DNA of 23,657 bases from JBGSMF01 sp964651475 (GCA_964651475.1 CAZYXV010000049.1:1-23657); one strand, 5' to 3'. Numbered from the stretch's first letter, positions 14,874 to 22,054 are shown. The notes: a model not told the origin generated them from the letters alone. A program made the numbers and translations.

Positions 14874-15422
14874 GTGCTGCTGTACTGCGCTCGCTCGTGG
14901 ATCGTGAATAACTGGCTTGGGCTGCTGCTGGCCGGAGTGGTTACGCGACCGCTGGCGTGCCCACCGTTCACCGACGAGACGTTTCCGTATGACAGGTTAT
15001 GTAAGGTGAAGGCGGCGTATATTGCGCTGCACGGCGAGGTGGACCAGCCCGGTGTGTTGTTCGGAGACGAACGCGCCCCGGCGACGGGCGACTATCGGCG
15101 CATCCCGGCGCTATCAGCCAGGCGCATCCGCGAGGGAGGACGGTTAAAGGGGCTGGTGGTATTCCTGGAGGGATGCAATGGGATGCGGACCGAGTTCCCA
15201 GAGGCGTTTTTGAGCCAGGGCGCGGCAGCGGTGGTGGGGAGCGTGAGTGAGACGTTCGACATGACGCTGACGCTGGGACCGGCGGGCGTGTTCGGGCGCG
15301 AGTTTGTGCGTGGCCTGCGGCGCGGCATGACGGTGGCCGGGGCGCTGGTGATGGCGCAGGCCCGGAGCGGTGTATTGACGTACCAACTGGCGGGTAAGCC
15401 GGACGCAAAAGCGCAGGTCTAA
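14874..15422 (+). CDS. Stand-alone CHAT-domain (caspase-fold) cysteine peptidase-like protein
   Basis: The GTG at 14874 follows AGAGGTG. The 182-residue product matches the CHAT core in order: KAAYIALHGE with the catalytic-type His53, a variable loop, LSARRIREGG, LVVFLEGCNG with the catalytic-type Cys101, GAAAVVGSVSE, then FVRGLRRGMTVAGALVMAQARSG, the usual terminal helices. CHAT proteins are peptidases related to caspases and gingipains. Many act in bacterial conflict or regulated proteolysis, usually fused to TPR or other sensor domains, which are absent here. It sits between a membrane-anchored protein and the capsid-maturation gene, so it may process a virion or host protein. Dyad copy C overlaps its stop codon. 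Assignment rests on motif pattern; activity is unproven. Confidence 0.75.
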   Translation: MLLYCARSWIVNNWLGLLLAGVVTRPLACPPFTDETFPYDRLCKVKAAYIALHGEVDQPGVLFGDERAPATGDYRRIPALSARRIREGGRLKGLVVFLEGCNGMRTEFPEAFLSQGAAAVVGSVSETFDMTLTLGPAGVFGREFVRGLRRGMTVAGALVMAQARSGVLTYQLAGKPDAKAQV

Positions 15423-15443
15423 TAACTCTGATTATGAGTTCTG
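15415..15443 (+). promoter_or_regulatory. 29-bp dyad element, copy C (before capsid-maturation gene)
   Basis: AGGTCT, left half-site AATAAC, spacer TCTG, right half-site ATTATGAG, then TTCTG. It overlaps the TAA of the CHAT gene and ends 4 bases before the ATG at 15448. Its orientation is opposite to copies A and B. It replaces any ribosome binding site for the next gene. Confidence 0.6.
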
Positions 15444-15447
15444 AACT

Positions 15448-17444
15448 ATGTGGTTCATAACGAACAAAACGGAAGGCATTTGCAGGCGGATCACGCACCA
15501 CGAGCGCGAGTTTGTGGTGGTGCCGGTGGTGGCTGTCAGGGAGGGGGTGCTGAACGGCGAACTGGTTCTGGCCGACGAGATCGGGCGCTACGTGGAAGCG
15601 TGGAACGGCATCCCGGTCCCGTTGAGGCACCCAACTGTGCGCGGCGTGGCCGTATCGGCCAATACGCCAGACATTGTGGCGCGGTGCCCAGGGCGGTTTT
15701 GGAATGCGCGGGTCGTCGGCGACAAGCTACTGGGCGAGATGTGGCTTGACGTGGAAATCGTTGACAATCTGGGCGGCGAGGCTGTTTCGGTGCTCCAGCG
15801 CCTGGAAGCAGGCGAGCCAGTGGAGGTGAGCACGGCCTACTGGCGCGACGTGGAAGACGCGCAGGGCGAATGGGGCGGCAAGGCATACAACGGGATCGCG
15901 CGCAACTTGCGGCCCGATCACCTGGCGCTGCTGCCAGATGAGGTGGGAGCATGCTCGTGGCAAGACGGGTGTGGCGCGCCGCGCCTGAATTGCGGAGGTG
16001 GCGTTATGAAGGTGAACGTGTTGTCTTCTGCGCGCAGACCGTCTTATGACGGTACAGAAGAAATATCTTGGGCGGATGTTCCGCGGACGTTCACGGCGTA
16101 TCGGGACGGATTCTACAAGCACACCAATACGGCCAAGCCGGAGGATGTTCCTGGGAATGTGTCCGGCGCTCCGGCGGAGATGAAGCGGTGGATCGCGGCC
16201 AAGTCGCTGCTGGGCGATCCGGCGGCTGAGACGTGGCGCGATTTGCTCTTCTTCCCAGTGGTGAATCCGGGCACGAACAAGCTCAACGCGGGGGCGGTGC
16301 GCGCCGTGCTGGGCGGGCGCGCGGCGCAGGCGGATATCCCGGAGGGCGCGCTCGAGTCTGCGCAAGCGATGGCGCGCCAGTTGTTGGAGGACGAGTTTCA
16401 ACCACAAGAAAATCAGGAAGGGGGTTCTATGAGTCGGACGGTGACGGTGAATTACGAGATCAGCCTGGACGAGAAGCGGTCGCGGGTGTGGGATGCGTGG
16501 CGGGCGCTGTACGAGCCGAAGGATGGCGAGGAGCGGAGGAATCCGTACCTGTACATCCGCGAGGTTTTCGACGACAAGGTGATCGTGGAAGGCGACCCGA
16601 AGGGACTGCTGAGCTATCCCTATACGATGGGCGCCGACGGGCAGATTGTGTTTGGCGCTCCGGCGCGGGTTCGGATTGTGTACGAGCCTGTGCCAGAGCA
16701 AACGGGTGAGACGACCGGGGTGGCATCCAAGCTGGAGGAGATGCTGGCCGGAATTATGAAGTTGTTGAAACCGAACAGGGAGGTAGAGCAGATGAACGAA
16801 AAGGACAAGTTGATCGAAAAGCTGGCGGCCAATGCGGGCTGCCCGATTGGGCGCGAGGGGCTGGCGGCGCTGGGGCTGGAGGATTTAAAGGCGCTGGAGG
16901 TCAAGTTGGAGGTCGGATGCGCCGGCGCGCAAACAAACCAGGACGAGGGCGAGGTTCCGCCCGCTCCCCTTGCCCGGCTTTCTGGGGCGGCGACGGAGCT
17001 GGCCGCCTTTGCCGAGGCGATCANNNNNNNNNNNNNNNNNNNNNNNNNNNNNNNNNNNNNNNNNNNNNNNNNNNNNNNNNNNNNNNNNNNNNNNNNNNNN
17101 NNNNNNNNNNNNNNNNNNNNNNNCTTGCCCGGCTTTCTGGGGCGGCGACGGAGCTGGCCGCCTTTGCCGAGGCGATCAAGGCGATGGGCGGTGTGGACGC
17201 TGTGATCGGCGCGATGAAATCCGTGACGGCCAACACGGCCAACGAGCACAGCCAGTTGGTGGCCGAGCTGCACGCGAACGAGCGCATGGCGTTCAGCGAG
17301 GACGAGTTGAAAGCGATGCCGCTGGAGGCTCTGCGCAAGTTGGCCGACAGCCTGCGCCCGGCGGATTATGCTGGCCGCGGGGCTGGACGCGGCGGGCAAG
17401 CGCCGGCCGAGGCCGAGATGGCCATGCCGGATTTGTTCGCTTAG
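15448..17444 (+). CDS. DUF2213-type capsid maturation protease/scaffold protein (interrupted by an assembly gap)
   Basis: Residues ~15-185 fit a DUF2213 head-maturation domain: EFVVVPVVAVREGVLNGEL, WNGIPVPLRHPT (His61), GEPVEVSTAYW (Ser128), NLRPDHLALLPDEVGACSW. His61 and Ser128 resemble the catalytic pair of prohead proteases. A middle region (DVPRTFTAYRDGFYKHTN...LQLLEDEF-like, ~205-325) is followed by a distinct beta segment (NYEISLDEKRSRVWDAWRALY). A helical, Ala/Glu-rich tail looks like scaffold. A 100-N run at 17024-17123 is flanked by identical 55-base copies. Collapsing the overlap (removing 155 bases) gives one continuous 613-residue ORF ending at 17444; as written, the frame breaks. 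No ribosome site is visible before the ATG. Confidence 0.8.
16969..17178. other. Scaffold gap with duplicated 55-bp flanks (assembly artefact)
   Basis: Bases 16969-17023 and 17124-17178 are identical over 55 positions and flank exactly 100 N. This is the signature of two contigs that overlap by one k-mer but were joined with a fixed-length gap. Nothing is probably missing. Confidence 0.9.
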
Positions 17445-17450
17445 GCATTC

Positions 17451-17478
17451 GGTATTGGGTATCTGGTATCAGGTAGAG
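17451..17478. repeat. Tandem heptamers GGTATNN leading into a Shine-Dalgarno site
   Basis: GGTATTG, GGTATCT, GGTATCA and GGTAGAG lie in register, and the last joins GAGG before the ATG at 17488. This is the same organisation as at 14155-14182 with a different heptamer. Confidence 0.65.
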
Positions 17479-17487
17479 GAGGTTACG

Positions 17488-17952
17488 ATGGCGAGTTCTG
17501 TTTATCACACGATCACGGTTGTGGCGAACGACGATCAGGTGCGCAAGGAAGCGCTGGCGCACGAGATCATTACGCCGGGGCAGTTGTTGGAGATCAACGC
17601 GGATGAGGAGGCGGCCAAGCACTCGGCGGCGGCGGGCGTTTTGCCGAACAAACTCATCGCGCTCGAGACGCAGACGCCGAATGCGGAATCCTCGGCGCAG
17701 GTGGACGCGACCTACGCGGCAGGCGATACGCTGTATTACGCCGTTGGGCGCCCGGGCGAGGTTTATTACATGTTCCTGGCCGCGGGGCAGACGGTAGTCA
17801 AGGGCGTGACGCAACTGCAAAGCGACGGGGCGGGCGCGCTCACCCCGGTTTCGGTTGGGGCGACGACGCTGACCAATTCTATCGTCGGCGTGGCGGCGCA
17901 GGATTTGACGGCGGGCGGCGCTGCTACCCGCTGCCTGGTTGAGATTGTGTAG
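17488..17952 (+). CDS. Capsid decoration protein
   Basis: The ATG at 17488 follows AGAGGAGG. The 154-residue protein contains HEIITPGQLLEINADEEAAKHSAAAG, LPNKLIALE, and YYAVGRPGEVYYMFLAAGQTVVKGVTQLQSDGAG. It ends with SIVGVAAQDLTAGGAATRCLVEIV. This strand-rich pattern is typical of small head-decoration proteins placed directly before a major capsid gene. It would bind the outside of the mature shell. The major capsid ATG is 11 bases after its stop, so the two are likely co-translated. Confidence 0.75.
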   Translation: MASSVYHTITVVANDDQVRKEALAHEIITPGQLLEINADEEAAKHSAAAGVLPNKLIALETQTPNAESSAQVDATYAAGDTLYYAVGRPGEVYYMFLAAGQTVVKGVTQLQSDGAGALTPVSVGATTLTNSIVGVAAQDLTAGGAATRCLVEIV

Positions 17953-17962
17953 GAGGAATACG

Positions 17963-18961
17963 ATGACGGCTAAATTTTTAGCGGCAAAAATTTTGGGTGG
18001 TGTTGACGGGATTTCGGACGTTATCCACTTTGTGACGAACAGCCGGCGCCCGATTACGAAGGGCGAGGTGGTGACCAACTCGTTCCTGGACAAGCGCGAG
18101 TGGGCGCGGCTGGACGAGCGCATCGTGGCCATGGTCAAGCTGCGGCTCAACGGCGTGACAGACTTGCGCCAGCGCAATCTGGTGCGCATGACGACGCTGG
18201 CCGAGATGCTGAGCCAGTGGCGTGTGGCGAGCGAGCGCGTGGCGGCCAGCGTGAATATGGACGGCCGCTCGGTGGCGCAGCGGGACAGCGTGGACAAGAA
18301 AGTCTACGGCGTGCCGGTGCCCATCATCCGCGCGGATTACACCATCGGGCGGCGCGAGCTGCTGGCCAGCCGCGCGGCGGGCGCGCCGATTGACGTAACG
18401 GAAGCGAGCGAGGCAGGCGCCTCGGTGGCCGAGACAGCCGAGAATATCTTGTTCAACGGCGCACCCAATATCACGGTGAACGGCAACGGGGTGTTTGGCT
18501 ATACGACGCTGGCGGCTCGCACGACGAACACGGCGGCGGGGTTCGGCGGAGGCGACTTTGGCACGGTCAGCAATATCCAACCGACGTTTCTGGGGATGAT
18601 CAGCGCGTTGGCGGCCAAGCGCTATCACGGGCCGTTCGGGTGCTACATCGCGCCGGCGCAGTACATCCAGATGCTGTCCACGTATACCGATGGCAGCGGG
18701 CAAACGGCGCTGGACCGCGTTGAGTCGCTGCCGCAGATCGAGTTCATCAAGCCGGCGGACATGCTGGCGGACGGCGCGCTGACGATGGTGCAGTTGACGC
18801 CGGACGTGGTCGAGCTGGTGGTGGGGCTGGAACTGGATAACCGGGAGTGGGAAAGCCCGGACGGGAGCGAACTGCACTTTGCGGTGATGATGGCGGCCGC
18901 GCCCAAGCTGGTGACGGATTACTCGGGCAACGCCGGCATCGCGCACGCGACGGCGTGCTAG
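17963..18961 (+). CDS. Major capsid protein (HK97 fold, encapsulin-like)
   Basis: The ATG follows AGGAGGAATACG. The 332-residue protein has RNLVRMTTLAEMLSQWRVASERVAASVNMDG, VPVPIIRADYTIGRRELLASRAAGAPIDVTEA and ILFNGAPN in the centre. These are followed by FGCYIAPAQYIQMLSTYTDG, FIKPADMLADGALTMVQLTPDVVELVVG and a short C-terminus. The RADYTIGRRELLASR and APAQYIQML blocks are characteristic of encapsulin-like phage capsid proteins. Strong ribosome site, central place after the decoration gene, and length all agree with the shell subunit. The N-terminal ~30 residues may be a short scaffold-like arm removed by the protease upstream; this is not shown by the sequence. Confidence 0.9.
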   Translation: MTAKFLAAKILGGVDGISDVIHFVTNSRRPITKGEVVTNSFLDKREWARLDERIVAMVKLRLNGVTDLRQRNLVRMTTLAEMLSQWRVASERVAASVNMDGRSVAQRDSVDKKVYGVPVPIIRADYTIGRRELLASRAAGAPIDVTEASEAGASVAETAENILFNGAPNITVNGNGVFGYTTLAARTTNTAAGFGGGDFGTVSNIQPTFLGMISALAAKRYHGPFGCYIAPAQYIQMLSTYTDGSGQTALDRVESLPQIEFIKPADMLADGALTMVQLTPDVVELVVGLELDNREWESPDGSELHFAVMMAAAPKLVTDYSGNAGIAHATAC

Positions 18962-18972
18962 CGGAGGCCGGG

Positions 18973-19170
18973 ATGGCCAAGGACAAGCGCCAGTATCGGG
19001 TTCGGCCCGGGTTCAGGTTCGGGACGTTCGACGAGCACGGACCGGGGGACGTGGTGGAGTTGACGGAGTACGAGGCGGGCGGGTTCCTGGACAAGCTGGA
19101 AGAGGTAAAGGCCGAGGCTAAGGTTGAGGTTGAGGAAGGGCCACCCGCGCCAAGCAAAAAGCGCCGGTAG
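18973..19170 (+). CDS. Small charged protein between capsid and connector genes
   Basis: The ATG at 18973 follows GCGGAGG, giving 65 residues. A basic start (MAKDKRQYRVRPGFRFGTFDEHGPGDVVELTEYEAGGFLDKLEEV) precedes an acidic, Lys-rich tail ending PSKKRR. Small proteins of this kind commonly sit between the major capsid and head-tail connector genes, and the GPGDVVELTEYEA region is recurrent. Function is unknown. The tail may be disordered. It is followed by a 21-base palindrome. Confidence 0.65.
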   Translation: MAKDKRQYRVRPGFRFGTFDEHGPGDVVELTEYEAGGFLDKLEEVKAEAKVEVEEGPPAPSKKRR

Positions 19171-19171
19171 C

Positions 19172-19192
19172 ATCTGGTAACGGTTACCAGAT
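19172..19192. promoter_or_regulatory. Perfect 10-bp inverted repeat, operator-like
   Basis: ATCTGGTAAC, one G, then GTTACCAGAT. As RNA the loop would be too tight for the full stem (8 bp around 5 nt is possible), and there is no T-tract. The TGGTAACGGTTACCA core resembles operators of LacI-type regulators, or the palindrome may be a dispersed repeat. It lies in the 39-base gap before the connector gene. Confidence 0.4.
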
Positions 19193-19209
19193 AGATCATA
19201 GGAGCGCCG

Positions 19210-19608
19210 ATGGCTACACTCAATGACGGAGCGAGGGTAACGGTCGAGGAGTTGCTGGACATTATTGATACCGACCTGGAAGAGGGGCAGATCAATGCGT
19301 TCATCAACACGGCGAATAACCTGGTGACGGCCAAGCTGGGCAGCAGCGGGTTGGACGCGGCGATCTTGCACGATATCGAGTTATGGCTGTCGGCGCATTT
19401 CTTGTGTATGCGCGACATGCGCGCCAGGAGTGAAAGCATTGCCGGCGAGTACAGCGTGACGTACCAGGGCGAGACAAAGATGGGGTTCGAGGCAACGCTG
19501 TACGGGCAGCAAGCGCTGGCGCTGGACTATACGGGAACGCTGGCGACAGCCGGCGCGGCGCTCAAGCGGGCGTACATCGAGGTGTTCAGCGAGGCGGACA
19601 GCGCGTAG
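19210..19608 (+). CDS. Head-tail connector protein (gp6-like adaptor)
   Basis: The ATG at 19210 follows AGGAGCG. The 132-residue protein has helical repeats: VTVEELLDIIDTDLEEGQINAFINTANNLVTAKLG, then AAILHDIELWLSAHFLCMRDMRARSESIAGEYSVTYQGE. A hydrophobic helix ends near EVFSEADSA. This pattern (IIDT..., HDIELWLSAHFL...) is that of adaptor proteins that sit under the portal. It follows the capsid genes and precedes the closure gene in normal order. Confidence 0.8.
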   Translation: MATLNDGARVTVEELLDIIDTDLEEGQINAFINTANNLVTAKLGSSGLDAAILHDIELWLSAHFLCMRDMRARSESIAGEYSVTYQGETKMGFEATLYGQQALALDYTGTLATAGAALKRAYIEVFSEADSA

Positions 19609-19650
19609 GGTACGTCTGATAAGGCGCATTATGGGTTGTGTGGGGGAAGA

Positions 19651-19998
19651 TTGGCACTGCGAGAGTATTTGATTCACAGGTGCACGATTCAGCGGCGGAC
19701 GGTGACGCGGGGGGAGGCCGGCGAGGAGGTTGAGACGTGGGCCGACCACTTGCAGATGGTCCGGTGCAGGCTGGTTGCAAAATCAGAGCGGATGGCGGCG
19801 CCCGATAAGGGGTTCCTGGTGGCGACGACGTACACGCTGCTGCTGCCGGCAGGATTGGATGTAACGACGGCGGATCGCGTGAGCGAGGTGGTGATCGAGG
19901 ACATGGCTGTGCGCGGGCCGTTCACGATTGAGGCGATGCTGCCGCGGCGCGGGAAGGTGGAGCGTTTTTTGTCGCTCAGCCTGGAAGAGGTGAACTAG
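19651..19998 (+). CDS. Head closure / head-tail adaptor protein
   Basis: The TTG at 19651 follows GGGGGAAGA; a TTG at 19636 is a less likely start. The product (115 residues) starts with LREYLIHRCTIQRRTVTRGEAGEEVETWADHLQMVRCRLVAKSERM, the typical pattern of closure proteins (short strands, W, C-R-L). It continues with VATTYTLLLPAGLDVTTADRVSEVVIEDMAVRGPFTIEAM. It would seal the portal after packaging and bind the tail. Its TAG overlaps the next GTG by one base. Confidence 0.75.
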   Translation: MALREYLIHRCTIQRRTVTRGEAGEEVETWADHLQMVRCRLVAKSERMAAPDKGFLVATTYTLLLPAGLDVTTADRVSEVVIEDMAVRGPFTIEAMLPRRGKVERFLSLSLEEVN

Positions 19999-20546
19999 TG
20001 CCAGAAACGATTGTGGGCGGCGTGCGCGAGTTGAACGAGGCGCTCAAAAAGCTGGCCAAGGCGGTGAGCGGGCCTGATTTGCTCAAGGCATTGATGAAGG
20101 GCGGGTTGGTGGTGGAGCGATACGCCAAGCTCAACGTAAAGGCGCAGCACTTGATTGACACGGGCAATCTGCGCAATTCGATCACGGCCGAGCCGCTGGG
20201 GGATAACTCGGTGGTGATCGGGCCGGGCAATGTGGTGTACGCGGCGATTCACGAGTTCGGGGGCGAGATCTGGCCGCGCAATGCCAATTATTTGTCTATC
20301 CCGGTGACGCAAGAAGCGCGCGAGACGGGCAGCCCCCGGCGCTGGAGCGGCGAGCTGCAATTCATTCCAACAGCGCGGGGCGGGGTGTTGGTGGACGCGA
20401 ACGACGAGGTGCAGTATGCGCTGGTCAATGTGGTGAGGATCCCGGCCAGGCCGTATATGCGCCCGGCGTTGGACGAGCACGTGGACGAGGTGGAGGAGGC
20501 GATTGCGGAGGCGTTGAGGGTGTTGATTGAAAAGGCGGCGGGGTGA
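19998..20546 (+). CDS. HK97 gp10-like tail/neck protein
   Basis: The GTG at 19998 overlaps the previous stop (TAGTG), with AAGAGG upstream. The 182-residue protein has KAVSGPDLLKALMKGGLVVERYAKLNVKAQHLIDTGNLRNSITAEPLGDN, then VVIGPGNVVYAAIHEFGGEIWPRNA. The HEFGG motif and ARPYMRPALDEHVDEVEEAIAEAL near the end are hallmarks of the HK97 gp10 family. These proteins act at the head-tail junction or as tail components. An insertion of about 40 residues between HEFGG and the terminal helix (TQEARETGSPRRWSGELQFI...) makes it longer than the usual ~130-150 residues. Confidence 0.8.
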   Translation: MPETIVGGVRELNEALKKLAKAVSGPDLLKALMKGGLVVERYAKLNVKAQHLIDTGNLRNSITAEPLGDNSVVIGPGNVVYAAIHEFGGEIWPRNANYLSIPVTQEARETGSPRRWSGELQFIPTARGGVLVDANDEVQYALVNVVRIPARPYMRPALDEHVDEVEEAIAEALRVLIEKAAG

Positions 20547-20552
20547 TTGGGG

Positions 20553-20942
20553 ATGACGATTGACGAGGCGATTTATCAATACCTGGCGGCGCACGATGGG
20601 CTGGCGGCGCTGGTTGACGACCGGATTTACCCGGAGATGCTGCCGGAGGGGGCGACATTCCCGGCGATGACGTTTACGCAGATCAGCCTGACGCCGCGGT
20701 ACACCCACGACGGGGACGCGAACCTGGATACGGCGCGGTTCCAGTTCGATTGTTACGGCGAGTCGAGGGCGATTGTTGGGCAGATAGCGCAGCAGTTGCG
20801 GGCGGCGCTGAGCGGGGTGCGCACATCCCAGGGGAGTGTTCGGATCGGGTCGGCGTTCCTGGTCAATGACTTGCCGGGGTTCGACGACGGGCTGAACAGG
20901 TGGCGGCGGATTGTGGATTACATGGTGACGTATTCGGTGTGA
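20553..20942 (+). CDS. Tail terminator / tail completion protein (DUF3168-like)
   Basis: The ATG at 20553 follows GGGGTGA overlapping the previous stop; a TTG at 20547 is also possible. The 129-residue protein has AIYQYLAAHDGLAALVDDRIYPEMLPEGATFPAMTFTQIS, RFQFDCYGESRAIVGQIAQQLRAALSG, and ends RRIVDYMVTYSV. The D-R-I-Y-P, PAMTF and FQ-D-CYG elements are typical of DUF3168 proteins, which cap the tail tube. It fits the gene order. Confidence 0.85.
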   Translation: MTIDEAIYQYLAAHDGLAALVDDRIYPEMLPEGATFPAMTFTQISLTPRYTHDGDANLDTARFQFDCYGESRAIVGQIAQQLRAALSGVRTSQGSVRIGSAFLVNDLPGFDDGLNRWRRIVDYMVTYSV

Positions 20943-20950
20943 GGGGGGGA

Positions 20951-21005
20951 TTTTAACCACAAACCCCCTGCCTACGGCGGGGGCAGGTGACACGAAGGAC
21001 ACAAG
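20951..21005. repeat. TTTAACCAC...GGACACAAG host-type repeat interrupted by a GC palindrome
   Basis: TTTTAACCACAAA at 20951 and GACACGAAGGACACAAG near 20989-21005 look like two halves of a familiar bacterial dispersed repeat (TTTAACCAC-AAA-GACAC..AAGGACACAAAG). Between them is a CCCCCTGCC..GGCGGGGGCAGG stretch that could form a hairpin. A similar repeat is at 22880-22911. The ribosome site of the next gene (a run of G) follows. Confidence 0.5.
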
Positions 21006-21014
21006 GGGGGGGGA

Positions 21015-21321
21015 ATGGAAGAGGAGCAAGCAAAGGTTCAGGAAGAGGTTAGCGAGGAACGGTTTGTGATGGGCAAGTGGCACGAGTTTGACGTGTACCA
21101 GTGCAGGTTTTGCCCATTCGATACGATGGATCCGAAGGAGGCGGAGCGGCATTACGATGAGCGACACGCGCCCCACGCGCCCGCGGCCACATCCGGGTTG
21201 GTGCTGGTAGCGGACAAGGCAGGCAGGGTTGTGAGTGAGCCGGCGCCCGCGCCCGACGAGGTTATGGGGTTGGTGCAGGCGGCGGCGGTGGAGGAATTGA
21301 GCAAGGACGTGAAGGCGTTGT
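21015..21321 (+). CDS. C2H2-like zinc-finger protein (5' part, cut by gap)
   Basis: The ATG follows a long G run. About 102 residues are visible: an acidic N-terminus (EEEQAKVQEEVSEERFVMGKWHEFDVYQ), then CRFCPFDTMDPKEAERHYDERH, a C-x2-C...H-x4-H finger. A Pro/Ala linker and a helix (EVMGLVQAAAVEELSKDVKAL) follow and run into 100 N. Small zinc-finger proteins of this kind occur in phage tail regions, but their function is unknown. It lies directly before the tail tube. Confidence 0.6.
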
Positions 21322-21421
21322 NNNNNNNNNNNNNNNNNNNNNNNNNNNNNNNNNNNNNNNNNNNNNNNNNNNNNNNNNNNNNNNNNNNNNNNNNNNNNNN
21401 NNNNNNNNNNNNNNNNNNNNN
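21322..21421. other. Assembly gap of 100 N
   Basis: Unlike the first gap, the flanks show no obvious shared sequence, so real DNA is probably missing and its length is unknown. The gap falls within or just after the zinc-finger gene. Confidence 0.9.
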
Positions 21422-21533
21422 CGCGGCGTTCCCGCCGTTTCCAAAGGATGGCTGGGCGCAGAGCGACGGGTACCTGTATTTTGCGGCGAGCGCGGCGGAT
21501 GTGAATTTCGCGGTGCTGCGGCTGCCGGACTAG
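21422..21533 (+). CDS. C-terminal end of a gene after the gap
   Basis: The frame reads AAFPPFPKDGWAQSDGYLYFAASAADVNFAVLRLPD and stops at TAG 21531-21533. It happens to be in frame with the zinc-finger gene across 100 N, but the N length is arbitrary, so it may be the same protein or another. The GWAQSDGYLYF and NFAVLRLPD strands suggest a small beta domain. The stop is followed at once by a palindromic repeat. Confidence 0.45.
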
Positions 21534-21534
21534 G

Positions 21535-21550
21535 CGCGTGGGTACACGCG
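21535..21550. repeat. Palindrome CGCGTG-GGTA-CACGCG, copy 4
   Basis: Identical to the copy at 12086-12101. It lies 23 bases before the tail-tube ATG and is followed by ATTAGAGATTGG-like DNA. The same block stands before the paralogous fusion gene at 12136. Confidence 0.75.
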
Positions 21551-21572
21551 TGAATTAGAGATTGGAGGCGGT

Positions 21573-22004
21573 ATGGGCATTTCAGCTTTTGGAACATTGC
21601 TCAAGATCGGAGACGGCGGGACGCCGACAGAGGTGTTTACGACGGTTGCGGAGGTGAGCAATATCGGGGGGCCGTCGCTGACGCTGGACGCTATCGAGAT
21701 AACGCATCACAGTTCGCCGGACGGCTGGCGCGAGTATATCGGGGGCTTGCTGGAAGGCGGGGAGGTGAGCCTGGACGTGAATTTCAATCCGACGGGGGCG
21801 ACGCACAGCTATACGAGCGGGTTGATCAAGGACATGGTGAACCGGACGGTGCGCAATTTCCAGTTGGTGTTTCCGAATGTGGGGGCGACGACGTGGACGT
21901 TCGCGGCGCTGGTGACGAGTTTCGAGCCGAGTGAACCCATTGATGACAAACTGTCGGCGTCTATTACGCTCAAGGTGACGGGCAAGCCCACGTTGGCGGG
22001 GTAG
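21573..22004 (+). CDS. Major tail tube protein
   Basis: The ATG at 21573 follows TTGGAGGCGG. The 143-residue protein begins with a TLLKIGDGGTP motif, then VFTTVAEVSNIGGPSLTLDAIEITHHSSPDGWREYIGGLLEGGEV. It continues with NRTVRNFQLVFPN and ends in ALVTSFEPSEPIDDKLSASITLKVTGKPTL. The SNIGGPSLTLDAIEITHH and LEGGEV blocks are classic for lambda gpV-like tail tube subunits of siphophages. Position before the chaperone genes confirms it. It is about half identical to the N-terminal domain of the fusion at 12136, which appears to be a copy. Confidence 0.9.
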   Translation: MGISAFGTLLKIGDGGTPTEVFTTVAEVSNIGGPSLTLDAIEITHHSSPDGWREYIGGLLEGGEVSLDVNFNPTGATHSYTSGLIKDMVNRTVRNFQLVFPNVGATTWTFAALVTSFEPSEPIDDKLSASITLKVTGKPTLAG

Positions 22005-22008
22005 AAAA

Positions 22009-22041
22009 AGAAACCAGGTTTCTGGTAGAAACCTGGTTTCT
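22009..22041. terminator. Perfect 13-bp hairpin after the tail tube gene
   Basis: AGAAACCAGGTTT pairs with AAACCTGGTTTCT around a CTGGTAG loop, five bases after the TAG stop. On the + strand it is followed by ATGCCCC, so it is not a standard terminator. On the minus strand it is followed by CTTTTTC. The AGAAACCTGGTTTCT word is a well-known type of dispersed bacterial repeat. It may reduce tail-tube read-through or stabilise its mRNA. Confidence 0.5.
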
Positions 22042-22054
22042 ATGCCCCTACCAG

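Noticed and set aside
17124..17205. Frameshift and early stop in the capsid-maturation gene after the gap
   Set aside because: Produced by the artificial 100 N plus duplicated 55 bp; the merged sequence keeps the frame.
19995..21176. Minus-strand ORF of 393 residues across the neck genes
   Set aside because: It spans three real + strand genes and intergenic repeats and has shadow composition.
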